From Rhodopirellula baltica SH 1 (GTDB lineage Bacteria > Planctomycetota > Planctomycetia > Pirellulales > Pirellulaceae), in NCBI RefSeq assembly GCF_000196115.1, contig NC_005027.1:4836001-4900000 (forward strand): DNA of 64,000 nucleotides. The letters are read 5' to 3'. Shown piece by piece: positions 8,854 to 18,130 of the stretch. The translations under genes and the position numbers were made by a program. How positions within the stretch are numbered: position 1 is the first letter of the stretch; every line of letters starts with the position of its first letter. Below the pieces are notes generated by a model, which made no database searches, was not told the DNA's origin, and worked only from the letters and a program-made list of their open reading frames with translations.

Positions 8854-10647
8854 TCATTCCCACTGATCAGCACTCAGCTCCATCCAACGCTCTTCGGCTT
8901 CGCTCAATTCCGATTCGATCTCTTTCATCTGATCGTGCAAGCGAACGGCTTCGCCCGGATCTGTTTCCGTCAATAGTTTCTTGTTCAGATCTTTTTTCTC
9001 GTCGTCCAGCTTGGCAATTTTCCGCTCGAGATTTTTGACTTCTTTCTCACGCTTGCGTTGATCTTTCTGGTCTTGTCTTGAATCGCCGCTGCCTTTTGCT
9101 GCCCCCGTTTTAGGAGCCGTGCCGGACGCTTTTGCATTTGCATTGCGGACTCGCTCACCCTCGTCGATCTCTTTCTCGACGGCTTCGCAGTAAGTCTCAT
9201 AGCTTCCGAAATAGTTGCGAACACGGCGGTCTCTAACCTCGATCACGTTGGTTGCCACTTCGGCCATGAAGTGACGATCGTGACTGGTGAAGATCACCGT
9301 GCCTTTGTAAAGCTTCAGCGCGTCCGCAAGAGCCTCCACCGTTTCGACGTCCAAGTGGTTACCTGGTTCGTCAAGCACCAACACGTTCGCGGTCCCTAGC
9401 AAAAGGCTCGCCATACAAACGCGTGCCCGTTCGCCCCCGGAAAGCACCTTGATCTTCTTTTGAATGTGCTCATCGCGGAACAACAATGCACCGGCCATCG
9501 CCAGTACATCTTGGCGAGTGGTTTCTGGATCGGACGCGTACTCGAGATGTTCGAGGATCGTTTGCCGCTCGTCCAAAGTCGTGTACACGTGCTGGGCATA
9601 CGTTCCGATCTCGATCCCATGGCCCCATTTCATGGAACCTTCGATGGGTTCGAGAGAGTGGACCAGAGTCCGCAGCATCGTTGTCTTGCCCTGACCGTTG
9701 TCTCCAACGATCGCCGCACGCTGACCGTGCTCGATTTCGAGTGAGATATCTTCGGCGACGACGTGTCCTGGATATCCAATCGCCAGCCCTTCGCATCGGA
9801 CGGCGGTTCCTTGTCGAGGCTGAACGCGGGGCGCGCGAATGTTGACGGTTGGTTCGTCACCCACGATTTCAGTGGTCTGCAATCGCTCGAGTTGCTTTGC
9901 CTTGCTCCGGGCTTGGCTGGCCGTGGAAGCATTGGCTCGGTTCTTGTCGATAAATCGCTGCAGTTGCTTTTGCTTCGCCACCACCGTCGCATTCACACGC
10001 TTTTCGTGCTCGCGTCGCTCCTCGCGATATTCGAGGAATTCCTGAATCTTGCCGGGGAACATCGTCAGCTGTCCACGCGAAAGCTCCAATGTCTGGCTGC
10101 AAGTTGCTTTCAGAAAAGCCCGGTCGTGGCTGACGATCAGGGCGGCTTTGCCAAAATCACGCAGAAAGTGTTCCAGCAGGATCTGAGTTCGCAAATCCAA
10201 GAAGTTGGTAGGTTCGTCCAACATCAGCAGGTTGGGATCATGAAGCAGCAGTGCCGCCAACTTCACGCGAGTCTGCCAACCGCCCGAAAGGGCTTTCACC
10301 GGCCCCTCTAGATAGTCGCCTTTCAGCTCAAATTGGCCAGCAACCTGACCGCAACGCCAATCCGGTTCGCCGCTGTCTCGCATCAGAAAATCGAGAGCCG
10401 ATTCGCCTTCATGAAACGGATCATGCTGACGCAGATAACCGATCCTCAGATTGGGGTGGTGAATCACCTCACCCTTTTCGACTTCTTCTTCGCCCAACAG
10501 GATTCGCAACAGCGTCGATTTACCTGCCCCGTTTCGTCCTACGAAGCCCACCTTCACGTCATCAACCAAAGAGACGTTGGCGCCGTTGAGCAAGACTTGG
10601 TCGCCGAACCGTTTCTCGGCGTCTCGGAGCTGAATTAAAACGGCCAT
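8854..10647 (-). CDS. ABC-F family ATPase, two nucleotide-binding domains
   Basis: The start is taken at the ATG giving MAVLIQLRDAEKRFGDQVLL, 597 residues, because the sequence upstream of it has no family character. The first domain has Walker A GRNGAGKST, signature LSGGWQTRVKL and Walker B LLMLDEPTNFLD. The second has GDNGQGKTT, LSGGERARVC and VLVLDEPGNHLD. A charged linker lies between them, and the C-terminal ~90 residues are a lysine/glutamate-rich coiled coil as in Uup. There are no membrane segments, so it is a soluble ribosome- or nucleic-acid-associated ABC-F protein rather than a transporter. Walker B of domain two has Gly where Thr is usual. It faces away from odhA. Confidence 0.92.
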   Translation of the reverse strand: MAVLIQLRDAEKRFGDQVLLNGANVSLVDDVKVGFVGRNGAGKSTLLRILLGEEEVEKGEVIHHPNLRIGYLRQHDPFHEGESALDFLMRDSGEPDWRCGQVAGQFELKGDYLEGPVKALSGGWQTRVKLAALLLHDPNLLMLDEPTNFLDLRTQILLEHFLRDFGKAALIVSHDRAFLKATCSQTLELSRGQLTMFPGKIQEFLEYREERREHEKRVNATVVAKQKQLQRFIDKNRANASTASQARSKAKQLERLQTTEIVGDEPTVNIRAPRVQPRQGTAVRCEGLAIGYPGHVVAEDISLEIEHGQRAAIVGDNGQGKTTMLRTLVHSLEPIEGSMKWGHGIEIGTYAQHVYTTLDERQTILEHLEYASDPETTRQDVLAMAGALLFRDEHIQKKIKVLSGGERARVCMASLLLGTANVLVLDEPGNHLDVETVEALADALKLYKGTVIFTSHDRHFMAEVATNVIEVRDRRVRNYFGSYETYCEAVEKEIDEGERVRNANAKASGTAPKTGAAKGSGDSRQDQKDQRKREKEVKNLERKIAKLDDEKKDLNKKLLTETDPGEAVRLHDQMKEIESELSEAEERWMELSADQWE

Positions 10648-10919
10648 TCTGAGTAAATTTCTAAAACTGAAAGTGGTGCAAACAAAGACAAGCGGGCGGG
10701 AAAAACGTTCCCAAAACCTCATCGTCTCGTCAAACGTACCGATAACCGGCGAAAAGTTCACCCGGTCGTCCTACCCACCCCGGGATTGGTTCCGTACAGT
10801 AGACTCAGGCGCGGCATCAGCACCCCGATTGGAAGCGTGCTTTTGACGTTATCTCCCACCTTCCACGTTTCCTTCCTCCTTTGCGATCCGCTTGGCGACG
10901 GCGGTTCGTTGCGGGACTC

Positions 10920-13790
10920 ATGAATAGCTATTCGTTGGACTACATCGACGATTTGTACGTGCAATATGTACGTGATCCGTCGAGCGTTTCGGAAACCTGG
11001 CGTCAATACTTCGAGCAGTTCCTGGTCGGGGCTGGTGCGCGGACCAACGCTGCACCTGCCGCCAGCCAAACGGCTTCGCAAGGTGATGCATCCGCCAATG
11101 GGAAAACCTCGGGCGCACGCTCCGTCGTTGCGCCCGCGTTTGCATCCGGCCAACCCGGCAGCGCCGAAGACACGTCGGAGCGTCCTGGCTCCACCGGCGA
11201 TCAAAATGTCGACCAAGCCCTGTGGCTGGCTCGCATCCAAGATCGCGTGGACCAATTGGTTCGGGAATATCGCGTCCGCGGTCACTTGGTCGCCACCCTG
11301 GACCCATTGGGGTTGTTCGAACACACCTGCCCGGAACTGTCGCCGCGAAGCCATGGACTGAGCAAGCAAGACCTGGCCCGTCCTTTTGATAGCAGCATTC
11401 TCGAAAACGTTTCGGGCAGCACGCTTGACGTCATTCTGAACAAACTGCAATCCACTTACTGTCGCAGTATCGGTGCGCAGTTCATGCACATCGACAATCG
11501 CAACATTCGCGATTGGCTGCAGCGTCGGATGGAAACGACGGAAAACCGGTTGGACCTGTCGCACGAAGTCCAACGGCGGATTTACACGCGACTGGCCGAC
11601 GCGACGATCTTCGAAGAATTTGTTCGCCGGAAATTCGTCGGTGCAAAGACATTCTCGCTGGAAGGTGCCGAAAGCCTGATTCCTCTGATTGACCTGGCGC
11701 TTGAAAAAGCGGGCCAGCATCAAGTCAAAGAGGTTGTCATGGCAATGGCACACCGTGGACGCCTCAACGTGATGGCGAACATCCTCAAGAAGCGGGCGAT
11801 GAATATCTTTTGGTCGTTCGATGACCCAACTCCTGAACTCAGCCGCGGTGGTGGCGATGTACGTTATCACCTGGGATACAGCAGCGATTGGAAAACCGCG
11901 TCCGGTGACCGATTGCATATCTCGCTGTGCTTCAACCCCAGCCACCTTGAGTACGTCAACACGGTCGCTCTAGGACGCACACGCTGCAAACAAGACAACC
12001 GTGGCGACGTGGATCGCCAAGATGTGATGACGATTTTGATTCACGGCGACGCCGCTTTTGCTGGTGAAGGCGTGGTTCAAGAAACACTCAACCTCAGCGA
12101 ACTGAAAGGTTACCGCACCGGCGGCACCCTGCACGTCGTGATCAACAACCAAGTCGGATTCACCACCGAACCGGACGAAGGCCGTAGCACGACGTACGCG
12201 ACCGACATCGCGAAAATGCTGCAAATCCCGATTTTCCACGTCAACGGCGAAGACCCCGAAGCGGTCGCTCAGGTCGTCTCGTTGGCGATGGATTTCCGTA
12301 AAGAATTCCACCGTGACGTTGTTATCGATTTGTACGCCTATCGCCGTTGGGGACATAACGAAGGTGACGAACCTCGTTTCACCCAACCTCAGATGTACGC
12401 TGAAATCGATCGTCGTCCAGGTGTGCGACAACAGTATCTCAATCGCCTGCTAAAACTCGGGAAAATCACCGAGGCAGAAGCCGACGAGATCAGTCGTGAC
12501 CGGACTGAAAAGCTCGAGAGCGAATTCGAAGCGAGCAAGCACGAGTCGTTTGTTCCCGACACGCAAACGCTCGCCGCGAACTGGATGGAGTACTTTGGCG
12601 GGCCTGAACCTGCCGATGAAGTCGACACGACCATTCCGGCCACGCGACTGAGCGAGTTGATTGACTCACTGACCCGTCTGCCCGAAGGATTCTCGCCGCA
12701 CAAAAAGCTCAAACGACCGATGCAACAGCGTCGTGAAATGGCCAGCGGCGAACGTCCATTGGACTGGGCCACCGCGGAAGCCGCCGCATTTGCATCGTTG
12801 CTCGACGCGGGTCACCCGATCCGATTGACGGGCCAAGATTGCGAGCGTGGTACGTTCAGCCACCGCCATGCCGTGTTGCACGACATGCGCGACGGCAACG
12901 AATACTGCCCGCTGAAAAACCTCCACGAAAACCAAGCTCGGCTAGAACTCTACAACAGCCCCCTGAGCGAGGCCGGAGTGCTCGGGTTTGAGTATGGCTA
13001 CTCGCTGGACTGCCCCAGTGGCCTGTGCATGTGGGAAGCTCAGTTTGGTGACTTCTGGAACGCCGCTCAGGTGATCGTGGACCAGTTCATCGCCAGTGCC
13101 GAAGACAAGTGGAATCGCTTATCCGGCTTGGTCATGCTTCTGCCACACGGATTCGAAGGCCAAGGCCCCGAACACTGCAGCGCTCGAGTCGAACGCTTCC
13201 TGGCAATGGCGGCCGAAGACAACATCCAAATCTGCCAGCCGACTACACCAGCCCAATACTTCCACCTGCTTCGCCGACAGGTCATTCGCAAATGGCGTAA
13301 GCCTCTGATCGTGCTGACACCCAAAAGTCTGCTACGACACGCGGAAGTCACCAGCCCACTGGATGTCGTCGCAGAAGGCAGTTTCCGAAAGATTTTGCCC
13401 GATCGCAAAGTCCCACTTGAAGGCGCTAAGCGATTGGTTCTGTGTACCGGGAAAGTTTATTACGACCTGCTGCAAGAACGCACCGATCGAAATATCGAAG
13501 ACGTTCCGATCATGCGTTTGGAACAACTCTACCCGCTGTCGCCCGATGAAATCTTCGCCGCCTTTGAGGGTCTCGCCGAAGGATCCGAAATCCGTTGGGT
13601 CCAAGAAGAGCCCGAAAACATGGGCGCGTGGCCGTACTTGAAACTCAAGATCGGCGACGAACTCAATAAGCGCTTCCGGTTCACCAAAGCAACTCGTGCG
13701 GAATCGGCCAGCCCCAGCACCGGTTCAATGGCGGCTCACAAATTGGAACAAATCGATCTGCTCAAAGCCGCCTTCGAAGGCATTAACTGA
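10920..13790 (+). CDS. odhA: 2-oxoglutarate dehydrogenase E1 component
   Basis: A 956-residue thiamine-diphosphate enzyme that decarboxylates 2-oxoglutarate in the TCA cycle and passes succinyl to the E2 lipoyl enzyme. The start MNSYSLDYIDDLYVQ matches the short N-terminal E1 helix that binds E2. Family motifs are clear: AMAHRGRLNVMANIL, GHNEGDEPRFTQPQMY, DCERGTFSHRHAVLHD and LGFEYGYSL. After the N-terminal helix there is an Ala/Ser/Gly-rich linker of about 70 residues. No E2 or E3 gene is adjacent, so the complex is encoded in separate places. Length is normal for the family. The symbol sucA is equally valid. Confidence 0.96.
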   Translation: MNSYSLDYIDDLYVQYVRDPSSVSETWRQYFEQFLVGAGARTNAAPAASQTASQGDASANGKTSGARSVVAPAFASGQPGSAEDTSERPGSTGDQNVDQALWLARIQDRVDQLVREYRVRGHLVATLDPLGLFEHTCPELSPRSHGLSKQDLARPFDSSILENVSGSTLDVILNKLQSTYCRSIGAQFMHIDNRNIRDWLQRRMETTENRLDLSHEVQRRIYTRLADATIFEEFVRRKFVGAKTFSLEGAESLIPLIDLALEKAGQHQVKEVVMAMAHRGRLNVMANILKKRAMNIFWSFDDPTPELSRGGGDVRYHLGYSSDWKTASGDRLHISLCFNPSHLEYVNTVALGRTRCKQDNRGDVDRQDVMTILIHGDAAFAGEGVVQETLNLSELKGYRTGGTLHVVINNQVGFTTEPDEGRSTTYATDIAKMLQIPIFHVNGEDPEAVAQVVSLAMDFRKEFHRDVVIDLYAYRRWGHNEGDEPRFTQPQMYAEIDRRPGVRQQYLNRLLKLGKITEAEADEISRDRTEKLESEFEASKHESFVPDTQTLAANWMEYFGGPEPADEVDTTIPATRLSELIDSLTRLPEGFSPHKKLKRPMQQRREMASGERPLDWATAEAAAFASLLDAGHPIRLTGQDCERGTFSHRHAVLHDMRDGNEYCPLKNLHENQARLELYNSPLSEAGVLGFEYGYSLDCPSGLCMWEAQFGDFWNAAQVIVDQFIASAEDKWNRLSGLVMLLPHGFEGQGPEHCSARVERFLAMAAEDNIQICQPTTPAQYFHLLRRQVIRKWRKPLIVLTPKSLLRHAEVTSPLDVVAEGSFRKILPDRKVPLEGAKRLVLCTGKVYYDLLQERTDRNIEDVPIMRLEQLYPLSPDEIFAAFEGLAEGSEIRWVQEEPENMGAWPYLKLKIGDELNKRFRFTKATRAESASPSTGSMAAHKLEQIDLLKAAFEGIN

Positions 13791-13844
13791 TGCGAGCAAA
13801 CGCTCAGTCGGCCGTTGCGGGAAGCCCAAAAGAAACGCTGACGT

Positions 13845-14678
13845 TTATCCCGACAGCGTCGCGTTGGCTGGCTGTTTTGAAGGCCACTTCCGTTGCCTGC
13901 CGTTGCTAAACCGCTTCAAGGCGAGCTGCATCAACGTGACCGTTACTAGGGACGCGCTAGGAGCAACGAACAGGATCTGAGAAGCAAACCGGTTCGAATG
14001 ATGCTGGCCGACAAGCTGACGCCAAACGTCATCTGCCAGCGTCCACCCCGCCTGTGACTGACTGTGCAGGAATGCACCGGCAAGAAAGACGCCAAATAAC
14101 ATACCCAGCCTCTTCCATCGTGATTTCATCATCACGAGGTAGTTGGCGATCAACGCGGGGACGCCCGCAGGGGTCGTGTAACTCGCGATGGAAACAAGCT
14201 CACGATTGAGCCCCGAGACACGAATCAATGTGATCAACGCCGCGACGATGGCGGTAAAAACCAACAGCCACCGGATCGAGACGCTGGGCTTGCGAGATTT
14301 CGATGGACGAATTCGCCACGGAGGTGTGGCAGACCAACGAAAATTGGCAGCCTGAATGGCACAAACAACCATCGCTGGAATGACCATCCCGATCTCGAAT
14401 CCCGACTGGAAACCAAAGATCACGACACCCCAACAGATACAAACGCTCGCAACGCACCAATGAGGCCATCTCGAGCCAGGCGAGAGCAAAATGGCGGCCA
14501 TTGTCGGCAACATCACAAACAACGAAATGAACAGCCACCAATCGGCTGCGGAATCGCCATCGAAACCGGTTGTCGCCTCAAGCACAAAGTACAGCAGTAG
14601 CTGTGCCGTCATCACAACCACAGGCACAACCCACCAACTGCGACCAAGAGCAAACGCGTTGTTGGACTTCTTCAGCAC
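13845..14678 (-). CDS. Multi-pass membrane protein of unknown function
   Basis: A 277-residue hydrophobic protein with about eight predicted membrane segments, for example VVPVVVMTAQLLLYFVL near the start, LLVFTAIVAALITLI in the middle and a last one near residue 245. No domain is recognised. It starts 53 bases downstream of the hydrolase gene on the same strand, so the two may be co-transcribed. The basic C-terminal tail suggests a cytoplasmic end. Its stop lies close to that of the converging odhA. Confidence 0.7.
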   Translation of the reverse strand: MLKKSNNAFALGRSWWVVPVVVMTAQLLLYFVLEATTGFDGDSAADWWLFISLFVMLPTMAAILLSPGSRWPHWCVASVCICWGVVIFGFQSGFEIGMVIPAMVVCAIQAANFRWSATPPWRIRPSKSRKPSVSIRWLLVFTAIVAALITLIRVSGLNRELVSIASYTTPAGVPALIANYLVMMKSRWKRLGMLFGVFLAGAFLHSQSQAGWTLADDVWRQLVGQHHSNRFASQILFVAPSASLVTVTLMQLALKRFSNGRQRKWPSKQPANATLSG

Positions 14679-14731
14679 GACTCGTTCACTCGCCAGATTG
14701 AGACATCAGATCAAGGGGTGAACGATCAATG

Positions 14732-15769
14732 CTACCACGCCGAGTCGTACAGTTTGGCAACCAACTCGTCGGTCCATGCCGTACCGTCGGACTGGGTGTA
14801 CCCGTGGTGGCCTCCCGTGGGCATGGTCAGGACGCGAGTTGATTCGTGCACTCGGTCGCGTAATGCAACGAACGAATCAACTGGAACCAATGGGTCATCG
14901 GCCGCGGTGACAATCAACGCGGGAACATCTATTTGCTCCACGACCGAATGGGCCGAAGATTCCGCGTAATACGTTCGCTCACAAGGAAATCCCGCCATCG
15001 GAGCGGTGATCCGGCGATCAAATTCGCGAAGCGTCTTTGGAGCCCGGCCGTCCAATAGGCTGCCCAGCTCTTCTCTCATCTGCAACGTTGATTTGGCTCG
15101 GCGAAGCAACTGCGTGATGAAGTAGTGGTTGTAAAACCGCAAAGACCAAGATTCCATCCGATCACTGCAGGCTTGCAAATCAATCGGCGGTGCGATCGCC
15201 AGAATAGGACCGATTCGATCCCAGTAAGATGGCCTCGCGTCCAAACCAGCCCCGATCCGTCCTGCCGCACGCAACAATTGGTTCCCACCCAAGGAAGTTC
15301 CCACGGCTCCGATCGGGGCAGCCTGTTCGCCGGTCAAGTCGGCAATTCGCTCAATGGCGGCCAATACGTCTTCGCTTCGTCCCGCATGTGTGATGCCACG
15401 ACAATACGCCACCGATTCACCACATCCTCGCATGTCCAACCGGAACACACGGATGCCGATCGCCAGCAACCTTCTTTTGAAACGCACCATGTAATCCGCC
15501 GCATGGCAGCCACAAATCCCGTGCAGCAGCAACACGCTTCCTCGGGGAGTTCCCAACCATGATTCGGGAGTATCATCGTGCAGAATCAATGTGTCGTTAT
15601 CAGACACGGGCAGACGATGCTTTTCTGATTTGACGCCGCTCGATAGCTTTTGCCATTCGCTGATCGACATGGTTGGCCGTGGCGCAAGCAACGTTTGCAG
15701 GTGCCCACCTCGACGCCATCGATGCGGCACAAAACTCGGTGGTTCGAACCGATGCACTGAAAACGTCAT
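14732..15769 (-). CDS. Alpha/beta hydrolase, YheT family
   Basis: The chosen ATG gives a 345-residue protein beginning MTFSVHRFEPPSFVPHRW; the frame extends upstream but without family features. The N-terminal GGHLQTLLAPR is typical of YheT/ABHD1-type hydrolases. The oxyanion-loop region is LLLHGICGCHAADYM, the nucleophile elbow is GTSLGGNQ (Ser), the acid is in TAADDPLVPVD and the catalytic His in TGGHHGYTQ. Members are cytoplasmic esterase-like enzymes with poorly defined substrates. The start lies only 18 bases from that of the divergent thpR, so the two genes share a promoter region. Confidence 0.88.
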   Translation of the reverse strand: MTFSVHRFEPPSFVPHRWRRGGHLQTLLAPRPTMSISEWQKLSSGVKSEKHRLPVSDNDTLILHDDTPESWLGTPRGSVLLLHGICGCHAADYMVRFKRRLLAIGIRVFRLDMRGCGESVAYCRGITHAGRSEDVLAAIERIADLTGEQAAPIGAVGTSLGGNQLLRAAGRIGAGLDARPSYWDRIGPILAIAPPIDLQACSDRMESWSLRFYNHYFITQLLRRAKSTLQMREELGSLLDGRAPKTLREFDRRITAPMAGFPCERTYYAESSAHSVVEQIDVPALIVTAADDPLVPVDSFVALRDRVHESTRVLTMPTGGHHGYTQSDGTAWTDELVAKLYDSAW

Positions 15770-15787
15770 CTCGTTAAACTTTCGCTC

Positions 15788-16357
15788 ATGAAAACCATTC
15801 GCACCTTTCTGGCCATTCCGTTGCCATCCGATCTCGCCCGCACAGCATCGCGTTGGATGGCGGAAACCAAAAGCCCAGGAGACGGAATCAAATGGGTTCC
15901 CGACGAGAATTTGCACCTCACGCTGAAATTCCTCGGGGAAGTCGACAACGTTGAAACACCGGCTGTTTGCAACACACTGCAAGCCGCCTGCGAAGACATA
16001 GAACCCTTTGCATTGGTTCTCGAGGGTGCCTCCGGGATCCCGGACTTGGAACGCCCTCGAGTTCTGACCGTCGCGGTGGATGATGCCACGTCAACACTGA
16101 CCAATTTGGTCGCTGATCTTGAGAAACGATTCGCCGCGATGGGTTACAAACCCGAACCCAGAGATTACCGTCCCCATTTGACCGTGGGACGGACGCGAAG
16201 CGGAACCCGCCGTGCTAACTCAGACGTTATCAATCGATGGCGGAAGTTCGAAGACGACGAAATTGGCGAATTCAATGTTCGCGAAATTCATGTGGTGGGC
16301 AGCTTTCTTGAGAAACACGGTCCGACTTACAACGTGCTCGGGCGAGTCCAACTATGA
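15788..16357 (+). CDS. thpR: RNA 2',3'-cyclic phosphodiesterase (LigT/2H family)
   Basis: A 189-residue 2H phosphoesterase starting MKTIRTFLAIPLPSDL. The two H-x-T-x motifs are HLTLKFLG and HLTVGRTR, about 110 residues apart, which form the active site. The family opens 2',3'-cyclic phosphates at RNA ends. The stop codon overlaps the tsaD start by four bases (ATGA), which implies translational coupling. Confidence 0.93.
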   Translation: MKTIRTFLAIPLPSDLARTASRWMAETKSPGDGIKWVPDENLHLTLKFLGEVDNVETPAVCNTLQAACEDIEPFALVLEGASGIPDLERPRVLTVAVDDATSTLTNLVADLEKRFAAMGYKPEPRDYRPHLTVGRTRSGTRRANSDVINRWRKFEDDEIGEFNVREIHVVGSFLEKHGPTYNVLGRVQL

Positions 16358-17430
16358 CGCCGACGGCCGCTTCTGAATTGCTGCTGTCGATTGAATCCAC
16401 TTGTGATGAAACTGCCGCGGCGGTCATTCGCCGCGACGGCACGGTCCTTGGCCAATGCATCGCCACCCAAGAAACACTTCACGAGCAGTTCGGCGGTGTG
16501 GTCCCCGAGATCGCCGCGCGAGCCCACCTGGAACGCATCCTTCCGGTGATCGACACGGCACTGACGCAAGCGAAAGTTCGTGGCGAAGACCTCACCGCGA
16601 TCGCCGTAGCCGATCGTCCGGGCTTGGCTGGTTCATTGCTGGTCGGTGTCGTTGCCGCCAAAACGCTCGCCTTGGCATGGAACAAACCACTGATCTCGCT
16701 CAATCATTTGCACGCTCACTTGTATGCGTGTCAATTGATTGAAGGGGCCCCGGCGAACATCTATCCGGCGATTGGCCTGATCGTATCCGGCGGTCACACC
16801 AGCCTGTATGTTTGTCGCACCGCGATCGACCTGGAGTATCTCGGCGGAACAATCGACGATGCCGCTGGCGAAGCATTCGACAAAGTGGCAGCGATGTTGT
16901 CCCTACCCTTTCCCGGCGGAATCGAAGTCGCAAAGCTCGCCTCGCAAGGAAACGACAAGGCATACTCTTTCCCTCGCTCGATGATTCACGATCCAGGCGA
17001 TGATTTTTCCTTCAGCGGTTTGAAGACGGCGGTTCGGTACGCCATCGTCGGCCCGGGCCGCCAAGACTTTGCGTCGCTGGACATTTCCGACCAAGTCAAA
17101 CGGGACGTCTGCGCCTCGTTTGAGGCCGCTGTTGTCGATGTCTTGGTATCCAAATGCCGTCGAGCGATCAAGCGGCACAGAAATCGCAACAACGATCCTC
17201 AGAACTCAATCAATCGGCTGATCGTCGGAGGCGGCGTGGCAGCCAACCAGCGTTTGCGACGTGACCTGCAAGCCGCCGCCGACAAAGACGGCTTCGAGCT
17301 TTGGATCGCTCCACCGCACCTATGCACTGACAATGCTGTCATGGGTGCGATCGCCTGGAAGAAGTTCGAAGCCGAACAATTCGCATCGCTTGATCTGGAC
17401 ATCACCCCCGGACTGCAACGAGGCTTCTGA
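16354..17430 (+). CDS. tsaD: tRNA N6-adenosine threonylcarbamoyltransferase
   Basis: A 358-residue ASKHA-fold protein that transfers the threonylcarbamoyl group to A37 of ANN-decoding tRNAs, working with TsaB and TsaE. Motifs are ESTCDETAAAV at the N-terminus, the metal-binding histidines in LNHLHAHLYAC, the nucleotide-binding VSGGHTSLY, FSFSGLKTAV and VGGGVAANQRLR. Length and order are normal. It overlaps thpR by four bases and is followed 46 bases later by the DUF4112 gene. tsaB and tsaE are not in the window. Confidence 0.97.
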   Translation: MTPTAASELLLSIESTCDETAAAVIRRDGTVLGQCIATQETLHEQFGGVVPEIAARAHLERILPVIDTALTQAKVRGEDLTAIAVADRPGLAGSLLVGVVAAKTLALAWNKPLISLNHLHAHLYACQLIEGAPANIYPAIGLIVSGGHTSLYVCRTAIDLEYLGGTIDDAAGEAFDKVAAMLSLPFPGGIEVAKLASQGNDKAYSFPRSMIHDPGDDFSFSGLKTAVRYAIVGPGRQDFASLDISDQVKRDVCASFEAAVVDVLVSKCRRAIKRHRNRNNDPQNSINRLIVGGGVAANQRLRRDLQAAADKDGFELWIAPPHLCTDNAVMGAIAWKKFEAEQFASLDLDITPGLQRGF

Positions 17431-17476
17431 AGACAGACGCACAAACGATCGCATCATCCCGGGACCATTCACGCTC

Positions 17477-18022
17477 ATGAAATCTGCTTCCAAACGACTC
17501 AGAGGTAAATCGGCACGCGACGGTGAAGCGACACTCACTGGTGAATCGGCCGTCCTGACCGAACTGCAGCTTGGTCATCCATCGCTGCGGTGGGTCGATC
17601 GCTACAGCCGCTTGCTGGACACGCGATTTCGTATCCCCGGCACCAAAGTCCGCTTTGGGTTGGACTTCATTCTCGGATTGGTCCCCGGTGCTGGTGATGC
17701 GATCAGCATGGGGTTGTCCGGAATCCTGATCGCGACGATGGCAAGAAATGGAGCGAGCCCAAGACTCGTGCTGAGAATGCTGGGCAACGTGGGTCTGGAC
17801 GCATTGGTTGGCACCATCCCTGTCTTGGGCAACATCTTCGACTTGTTCTACAAAGCCAACCATCGCAATCTGCTTCTATTGCGAGAGTACTACGTCGAAG
17901 ACAAGCACCGCGGAAGCGTTTGGCCCATTTTGATGGCCATCGTGATCGCCCTGATCATCCTGCTGGGACTGATGGTGATGATCTTCGTCTGGTGCATCAA
18001 CGCGATCATGAACCTGTTCTAA
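17477..18022 (+). CDS. DUF4112 membrane protein
   Basis: A 181-residue protein from the ATG giving MKSASKRLRGKSARDGE; the basic N-terminus is followed by the family core WVDRYSRLLDTRFRIPG, LGLVPGAGDAISM and GTIPVLGNIFDLFYKAN. These amphipathic or membrane stretches are typical of DUF4112. A strong C-terminal membrane segment of about 25 residues lies near the end (IVIALIILLGLMVMIFVW). Function is unknown. It is probably co-transcribed with tsaD. Confidence 0.88.
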   Translation: MKSASKRLRGKSARDGEATLTGESAVLTELQLGHPSLRWVDRYSRLLDTRFRIPGTKVRFGLDFILGLVPGAGDAISMGLSGILIATMARNGASPRLVLRMLGNVGLDALVGTIPVLGNIFDLFYKANHRNLLLLREYYVEDKHRGSVWPILMAIVIALIILLGLMVMIFVWCINAIMNLF

Positions 18023-18029
18023 GGACCAC

Positions 18030-18124
18030 GTGAACAACAAGTGACGTAGCGGAAGGGCGCGAGCCCTCCGGTTCTTCACCGGGCGGCTTGCGCCACACCG
18101 CTAACATCGTCACTTGTTGTTCAC
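18030..18124. repeat. 95-base palindromic repeat with 16-base inverted ends, copy A
   Basis: Perfect inverted ends GTGAACAACAAGTGAC / GTCACTTGTTGTTCAC enclose smaller hairpins (AGGGC..GCCCT; CCGGT..ACCGG; GGC..GCC). It fills the gap between the converging DUF4112 and pgl genes. A second, diverged copy is at 56884-56977. It could act as a bidirectional terminator or be a non-autonomous mobile repeat. Confidence 0.88.
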
Positions 18125-18130
18125 TCGCTA

